From contig CANQUW010000032.1 of assembly GCA_947627145.1 (NCBI GenBank), positions 1 to 10,020 of the forward strand: a stretch of DNA of 10,020 nt, given 5' to 3'. This DNA is from an uncultured Bacilli bacterium (GTDB taxonomy: Bacteria; Bacillota_I; Bacilli_A; RF39; UBA660). A program made the position numbers and the translations under genes. Shown here one piece after another: positions 5,452 to 10,020 of this stretch (within the stretch, counting starts at the first letter, position 1; every line of letters begins with the position of its first letter). Under the pieces are notes generated by a model. That model was given only the letters and a program-made list of their open reading frames with translations, had not been told where the DNA came from and ran no database searches.

Positions 5452-6567
5452 TTATATACATTTTTTCAATTGTTTGGTTAATGCTTTGTCAAATTCATTT
5501 GGAGTGCAACCTATTTTTTCGAATATTTCCAAACCTGTACTGTTTATTTTTTCTTTGTTAAATTTTTCTATTAGTTCTTTACTATTATTTGAAAGATATA
5601 TTCCACCTATAGTAGCATTAGTATATTCTAAATCATGATTAAAGTTTTCTAAATAAGATGTTTCTTCTCCATATATGTTTCTAATCATTCTATCGATAAA
5701 CATTTTATGTCTTATTAGCGCTCGTGTTCTAATATTTTTTACTTCATCTTTATATAGATTATTTTTTTCTAAGAAATCTTGGCATTTTAATTCCATAGCA
5801 ATTGGATATATTTCTCCATACTGAGTTGTTAATCTATATTTTAAATAATCTTCTTCGCTTAAAACTTTTCTTAATTTTAATAATTCTATCGAATGAGCAA
5901 GTTCATGTGCTATAGAACAGATTTTAGCTAAATCATTTTTATGTTTCTTTATAACTATAGTATCATCTATAGAATTATAATCATAATTTGCTCCATTGCA
6001 TCCTCCACCATAATCAACTATTGATTTTAATGGACCATTCAATAAGAAGACTCTTCCATCACGTTCCATTTCTTCATAAATATCTTTATATTCTGGTTCT
6101 TCTTGTTTTAAAAATTCAGTAATTATTTCTTTAATCTCTTCATCATGTATAAATCTATCAGGTAATGGTGTTAATAGTCTAGGTAAATAATATTCTTTAT
6201 AATTATTATTTATATTATTCTTATCTTTTAATTCTTTATAATATTCATTTAATCTAGCAGATGTATCAGTTAAAATAGAATTTTTAAGGAATAATTCTTT
6301 TTTTACATCTAGTTTTTCTTTTTTTATTTTATTATTTTTACATTCATCTATTTGATTTATTAAATGCCAAACCATTTCGTCTGGTTGACAACTTGCAAAA
6401 CCTTTTATTGTAAAGATATCTTTACCTGTTACTGCTTCATAAGCAGTATTTAATCCCATCGCAATATAAAAATTTTGAAGCATATCCTCTTTATTTGAGT
6501 CATAAGCTAATTTCTTGTGATGTTTAACTTTTCCTCTCAATAATTCTATTTTTTGTTCTTCACTCAT
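5452..6567 (-). CDS. Putative M3-like zinc metallopeptidase, HELAH paralogue
   Basis: This 371-residue protein has HELAH at 221-225 (zinc ligands His221 and His225, base Glu222) in the context CSIAHELAHSIELL. About 27 residues later comes GEIYPIAMELKCQDFL, with Glu252 the likely third ligand at the same place as Glu238 of its neighbour. Shared segments run the whole length. The N-terminal helix ends in TGKD/TGNK. FLKxxxxxYKDxYxxxxxxG precedes the active site. The C-termini share KELxxxFNxEK followed by a Lys-Ile/Leu-Cys and a final LKK. A glycine/cysteine-rich GGGCNGANYDY (187-197) precedes the zinc site and is absent from the paralogue. It has no signal peptide, so it is probably cytoplasmic. 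It has its own promoter and its own terminator and so is a single-gene unit. Relation to M3 peptidases is inferred from motif spacing; the substrate is unknown. Confidence 0.84.
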   Translation of the reverse strand: MSEEQKIELLRGKVKHHKKLAYDSNKEDMLQNFYIAMGLNTAYEAVTGKDIFTIKGFASCQPDEMVWHLINQIDECKNNKIKKEKLDVKKELFLKNSILTDTSARLNEYYKELKDKNNINNNYKEYYLPRLLTPLPDRFIHDEEIKEIITEFLKQEEPEYKDIYEEMERDGRVFLLNGPLKSIVDYGGGCNGANYDYNSIDDTIVIKKHKNDLAKICSIAHELAHSIELLKLRKVLSEEDYLKYRLTTQYGEIYPIAMELKCQDFLEKNNLYKDEVKNIRTRALIRHKMFIDRMIRNIYGEETSYLENFNHDLEYTNATIGGIYLSNNSKELIEKFNKEKINSTGLEIFEKIGCTPNEFDKALTKQLKKCI

Positions 6568-6590
6568 AACTCGTCACTTCCTCTAAATTC

Positions 6591-6620
6591 ATAATAGCAC
6601 ATTTTTTTAATTTTATGCAA
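6591..6620 (-). promoter_or_regulatory. Promoter of the HELAH peptidase gene
   Basis: TTGCAT (6620-6615) and TATTAT (6596-6591) are separated by 18 bases. TGC directly before the -10 box makes it an extended -10 promoter. The ATG lies about 24 bases downstream of the -10 box, behind GAGGAAG. It starts within 10 bases of the ymfH stop codon, so it fills the short gap between the two units. Confidence 0.75.
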
Positions 6621-6628
6621 GAAAAATA

Positions 6629-7906
6629 TTATTTATTTGGGAGCATAACTACTGTTGCTGTGTTATTTACTTTTATATTAGAAATAATTTTATCTATTTC
6701 TTTTTTATTTAAACTGCGAATTATATCTACTTTATTTGGTATTATATCTTGATATTTAATTATATCATCGTATTGATTATATACTGTATTATCTACAACA
6801 TCTATCATTTTTACTTCGTTTGCAATCCAAACTTTTTTAAGTCTTTGTAAGTCTTCTTCTTTTATTTCTATGTTATTAAGATAGTTATTTAGAACATCTA
6901 TAAATTTTTTTGGTTCATTAGATTCAGCCATAAATTCTAATACTCTAAAATTATCAGCTCTTTCTATTCCAGTATAGAAAGAAGTTGCGAGCATTTCTTC
7001 TCTTAATATTTCTCTAAAGTCAGAAGACATTCCAAACATTATATTTAGTATCATTTGTAAATATAAATCTAATTTAAAATCATCTTTATATTTTAATTTA
7101 TCTTTATTTATTTTTAAAGATACAGCTACTTTAGGAACTTGAACATTAGCTTTTATTTCTTCATATTTTTTAGATACTGCATCTGGTTCTTTGTATTTTT
7201 TTAAAACTATTACACCACTCTTATTACAATTAGGTTTATTTATAGTGTCTTTTATTATTTTTAGAGCTTTATCTTTATCAAAAGAACCTACTATAAGTAA
7301 GAACATGTTATTTGGTTTATAAAATGTATTATAACAATTATATAAATCTTCTTTAGTTATTTTACTAATATCATCTACAGTTCCTGCGATATCTATTCTT
7401 TTAGGATGCTTTTTATATGTATTTTCACGCAATTTATTTTCAAGAACTGATTCTGGCATATCTTCATACATTTTAATTTCTTCTGCGATTATACCTTTTT
7501 CTTTTTCTACATTTTCATCTGTAAAATATGGTTCATTTACAAAGTTTAATAAAAATTCTAGGTTTTCATTAAAGTCTTTAGTACCAAAACAGACATATTG
7601 TGTTGAATCAAACGAAGTCATTGCATTATATCCGGTTCCATGTTTTGAACCAAAAGTAAAAGGATTTTCTCCGCTTTCACTTTCAAACATTTTGTGTTCA
7701 AGAAAATGAGCGATACCATTTGGTACCTTTATTTGTCTTTTCTTACCTACTGGTACAAATTCTGTTGTAGTTGAACCAAATCTAGTAGCATAACTTATAT
7801 AAAAATTCTTTTTGTCACTATAAGGGATCATATAAACAGATAATCCATTTTCTAATACTTCATGATATACTTTCTTTTCAAGTCCGATTAATTCTATTTC
7901 TTTCAT
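6629..7906 (-). CDS. ymfH: M16 family zinc peptidase YmfH (EF-P modification-associated), catalytic subunit
   Basis: This is a 425-residue M16B (insulinase-type) peptidase. The inverted zinc motif HFLEH is at 67-71: His67 and His71 as ligands and Glu70 as base, inside NGIAHFLEHKMFE. The distal Glu lies in GIIAEEIKMYED (Glu142/Glu143), about 72 residues on, as expected. GTGYNAMTSFDSTQYVC (90-106) is the typical following block. The second M16 domain begins near residue 250 and contains FGMSSDFREILREEMLAT. Length and motif match Bacillus YmfH. There, ymfF and ymfH are genetically required for the 5-aminopentanol modification of elongation factor P, although the peptidase substrate is not defined. 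It starts within the stop of ymfF (ATGA overlap, 7903-7906) behind GGGAGGAG, so the two are translated in tandem and probably form a heterodimer. Cytoplasmic. The efp gene itself is not in the window. Confidence 0.93.
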   Translation of the reverse strand: MKEIELIGLEKKVYHEVLENGLSVYMIPYSDKKNFYISYATRFGSTTTEFVPVGKKRQIKVPNGIAHFLEHKMFESESGENPFTFGSKHGTGYNAMTSFDSTQYVCFGTKDFNENLEFLLNFVNEPYFTDENVEKEKGIIAEEIKMYEDMPESVLENKLRENTYKKHPKRIDIAGTVDDISKITKEDLYNCYNTFYKPNNMFLLIVGSFDKDKALKIIKDTINKPNCNKSGVIVLKKYKEPDAVSKKYEEIKANVQVPKVAVSLKINKDKLKYKDDFKLDLYLQMILNIMFGMSSDFREILREEMLATSFYTGIERADNFRVLEFMAESNEPKKFIDVLNNYLNNIEIKEEDLQRLKKVWIANEVKMIDVVDNTVYNQYDDIIKYQDIIPNKVDIIRSLNKKEIDKIISNIKVNNTATVVMLPNK

Positions 7907-9165
7907 GACTCTCCTCCCTCTAGTAAATAAACAGTATCTACTTTAATTTTTTTAGCAACACGAACTATATCTTCTTTTGTAACTTCTTTAATTTTTTCAC
8001 GTCTCTTTTCAATTTCATCTACATCCACTAAATTCATTAAGTAATATGCCTCTATTAAATAACTAGGACTTTCTTCTAATTCCTCTAAAGAATTATTATA
8101 CATTTCTTTTGCTTTTTCGATATCACTTTCTAAGAAGTTACCTTTTTTCATATTATTAATTTCTTTTTCTATTAGTTTTATAGTCTTTGAAAAATTATCT
8201 TTAGAAATACCTGCTCGTATGATTAGAGTACTATCAAGTTTATTTGGTATAGCATTTATATAATATGCAAGGGAAGATTTTTCACGAACTTCAGTAAATA
8301 ATTTAGAATCAGCTCCTCCACCTAATATTAGACTATAGAGTGTTAAGGCATAATTTCTTTCAAATGTTGTTAATTTTCCTATACGAGATGCAATTACTAA
8401 TTTAGATTGTTTTATATCATCTTCTTCTTTTATAGTTTTTTTTCTAATTAAATTTTTAGTATGAGAAAATATAGTTATATCTTCTTTTTTCTTATAAGTA
8501 TTAAAAGTAAAATTCTTCTTTATTAATTCTTCCATTTCTTTTATTTTAAAATCTCCTATTACAAAGATATCTATAAGGTCTTTTTTTAGCATATCTTTAT
8601 AATACTCATAAATATTTTTGACATTTATATTTTCTAAATCTTCTAAGTATCCTACCATACGAATGGAAAATGGCGCTTTATCATTCATATTTTCAAGACA
8701 CCTTATTAAACTGTAATAAGATGAGTTCTCTTTCATACTAACTAGAGATGTTTTAGCATTTTCATATATAATATCAAAGGCTTCATCATTAAACTTTCCA
8801 TCTATAACGTTCGGTTCAAATAAAACTTCATGAAAAAATTCTAAACTTTTGTTAAAGTTATCTTCTTCAGTATATTTATCATTTAAACAAGATAATGTAA
8901 ATGAGGTATTTATAAAGTTTCCTATTCTATTAGTACCAGCAGTTAAATTTACTGCATATAGGTCTTGTGTTTTTATAACAAGATCTTTTTTGGTTTTATA
9001 TTTTTTTGAGGAATGTGTAAGTAGGTCTGTTAAAATATTGCGAATAGTTACTTCTTCTTTTGCTATCTTTCTTCTAAAGTTAACTCTAACACTTATTGTT
9101 TTAAACTTATTTGTTTTAAGTAAATGCAAATTATACGAACCCATATCTATTTTTTTATATTTCAT
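7903..9165 (-). CDS. ymfF: M16 family protein YmfF, non-catalytic partner of YmfH
   Basis: This is a 420-residue protein of two M16 domains. Where HxxEH should be it has LLTHSSKKY (His51 only), so the zinc site is lost. The C-terminal domain keeps the family's Arg/Tyr signature in LFTEVREKSSLAYYI (Arg294 and Tyr301), preceded by LGGGADSKL. In M16 heterodimers one subunit typically carries the zinc site and the other the Arg/Tyr pair that helps hold substrate. Here YmfH would supply zinc and YmfF the pair. The Bacillus orthologues are associated with the 5-aminopentanol modification of EF-P. The start at 9165 is preceded by GAGGTG at 7 bases. deoD ends 51 bases upstream with no terminator between, so the three genes may be one unit. 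The TGA stop overlaps the ymfH start codon. The family and pairing are firm; the biochemical role is inferred. Confidence 0.92.
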   Translation of the reverse strand: MKYKKIDMGSYNLHLLKTNKFKTISVRVNFRRKIAKEEVTIRNILTDLLTHSSKKYKTKKDLVIKTQDLYAVNLTAGTNRIGNFINTSFTLSCLNDKYTEEDNFNKSLEFFHEVLFEPNVIDGKFNDEAFDIIYENAKTSLVSMKENSSYYSLIRCLENMNDKAPFSIRMVGYLEDLENINVKNIYEYYKDMLKKDLIDIFVIGDFKIKEMEELIKKNFTFNTYKKKEDITIFSHTKNLIRKKTIKEEDDIKQSKLVIASRIGKLTTFERNYALTLYSLILGGGADSKLFTEVREKSSLAYYINAIPNKLDSTLIIRAGISKDNFSKTIKLIEKEINNMKKGNFLESDIEKAKEMYNNSLEELEESPSYLIEAYYLMNLVDVDEIEKRREKIKEVTKEDIVRVAKKIKVDTVYLLEGGES

Positions 9166-9216
9166 AATCTTTCACCTCGTTTTTAGTATATACTAGAAAT
9201 TAGAAATTAATCTATT

Positions 9217-9939
9217 TTACTCTACTGATTCTAAAGCAAGCGTTATCATATTATTTAATGATTTTTCTCTTTCCTCACTACTTAATTCAGTTTTTTCATA
9301 TATTGAATCTGAAATTGTTAAAATACATGCTGCTTTTTTATTTAATTTGTAAGCAAGATAGAATAGTCCAAACGACTCCATTTCAACAGCGAGTGGATTT
9401 AAGTCACTTGGATAAATTTCATTTGAAGTATCTACTAATGCATAAGGTCCAAAAACATCTGTTGTTTCGATATTTCCTCTATTTGTTTTTATATTTAAAG
9501 TTTTCGCTACACTTTCTATGTGATCACTTACTTCTTTAGTGGACTCTATTAAGTTTATATCATCATCTGCATATACTTTTGGAAAAGTGGTTGCGCTGTA
9601 GGATTTGTCTGCGATAACAATATCTTTAACACTAATATTAGGATTAACTGAACCTGATGTTCCTATTCTTATAATTGTTGATACATCATGAAATTTATAA
9701 AGTTCATAGGCATAAATACACATACTCGGTATTCCCATACCACTTGCAAATACTGTTACTTCTTTTCCTTTATATGTTCCGGTATAAGCAAGCATACCTC
9801 TTACTTCATTTACAAGACGAGCATTTTCTAAGAAGTTTTCTGCAATATATTTAGCACGCAAGGGATCTCCGGGCATTATTACAGTTTTAGCAATATCTCC
9901 TTTTTTATTATTCATATGTGGGGTTTTAATGTTCTCCAT
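9217..9939 (-). CDS. deoD: Purine nucleoside phosphorylase, DeoD type
   Basis: This 240-residue protein carries out phosphorolysis of purine (deoxy)ribonucleosides to the free base and (deoxy)ribose-1-phosphate for salvage. Enzymes of this type are trimer-of-dimer hexamers in the cytoplasm. The residues of the family are all present. His8 is in TPHM, MPGDPLRAKYIAE spans 22-34 with phosphate-binding Gly24 and Arg28, and Arg47 is in VRGMLAYTGTYKGKE. ASGMGIPS lies at 65-72 and Arg91 in IIRIGTSGSV. AVEMESFGL (184-192) holds the ribose-binding Met187/Glu188. The catalytic acid Asp211 is in TISDSIYEKTE, with Arg224 following in EEREKS. The length is that of the E. coli enzyme (239). GGAGGAGG lies before the ATG at 9939. 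It is the first complete gene of the rightmost unit. Confidence 0.96.
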   Translation of the reverse strand: MENIKTPHMNNKKGDIAKTVIMPGDPLRAKYIAENFLENARLVNEVRGMLAYTGTYKGKEVTVFASGMGIPSMCIYAYELYKFHDVSTIIRIGTSGSVNPNISVKDIVIADKSYSATTFPKVYADDDINLIESTKEVSDHIESVAKTLNIKTNRGNIETTDVFGPYALVDTSNEIYPSDLNPLAVEMESFGLFYLAYKLNKKAACILTISDSIYEKTELSSEEREKSLNNMITLALESVE

Positions 9940-9960
9940 AATATTCCTCCTCCCATAATA

Positions 9961-9990
9961 AAGTCAAGTATTTCTTACAAAATTTGACTT
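9961..9990 (-). promoter_or_regulatory. Inverted repeat upstream of deoD (terminator-like or operator)
   Basis: AAGTCAA (9990-9984) and TTGACTT (9967-9961) are perfect complements. Between them GTA and UAC can also pair, leaving a 5-base AUUUU bulge and an AGAAA loop. The transcript continues UAUUAUGGGAGG, so the stem ends just before the deoD ribosome binding site. It could be the weak terminator of an upstream gene, an operator, or a structure controlling deoD. No clear promoter was found in the remaining 30 bases, so this is a low-confidence site. Confidence 0.3.
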
Positions 9991-10020
9991 AATTTTATGT
10001 TTTTTATTTTATTTTACATT

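Noticed and set aside
7903..7906. TGA at the end of ymfF as a tryptophan codon (Mycoplasma-type code)
   Set aside because: Reading through would add only three residues before TAG. The ATGA overlap is a common coupling arrangement, and the tryptophans I checked in the window use TGG.
8849..9196. Plus-strand open frames inside ymfF and deoD (also 9258-9539) and inside the histidine-phosphatase gene (2516-2752)
   Set aside because: All are antisense to well-identified genes, and their products look like random complements with no recognisable motif.

Overview
The window comes from a very AT-rich bacterium of the low-GC Bacillota type. The evidence is the infC-rpmI-rplT order, a paired ymfF/ymfH, strong AGGAGG ribosome binding sites and sigma-70-like promoters. 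Every supported gene lies on the minus strand. All genes read through with the standard bacterial code: tryptophan is TGG wherever I checked it, and ymfF ends on TGA. A Mycoplasma-type code is therefore not indicated. An uncultured gut-type Bacilli lineage is my guess, and it is not proven by the sequence.

In transcription order (high to low coordinates), the right part holds deoD (purine nucleoside phosphorylase), then ymfF and ymfH. These last two are an M16 peptidase pair with a 4-base ATGA overlap. In Bacillus the pair is linked to the 5-aminopentanol modification of elongation factor P. Next comes an independently promoted gene for an HELAH metallopeptidase with a clear intrinsic terminator. 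Just beyond it, an extended -10 promoter drives a second, divergent paralogue (HELGH). That paralogue appears to be co-transcribed with a 475-residue lysine/glutamate-rich coiled-coil protein bearing hydrophobic patches, and with a histidine-phosphatase-family protein. A 276-residue protein I do not recognise follows, with its own promoter.

The left part is the translation operon infC-rpmI-rplT. It has a near-perfect promoter (TTGACA, 17 bases, TATAAT) and a structured leader of about 145 bases. Two copies of one segment in the leader can compete for the same complement, which is the architecture of an attenuator. This fits the known L20 autoregulation of this operon in Bacillus. The infC reading frame appears to start at an AUA codon placed 8 bases after a strong GGAGG, not at the first downstream ATG. 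The rplT gene runs off the left edge and carries an unusual charged C-terminal tail.

The most interesting items are the AUA start with the leader switch, the tandem M3-like peptidase paralogues with their coiled-coil partner, and the L20 tail. I see no CRISPR array, tRNA, rRNA, insertion sequence or phage gene.
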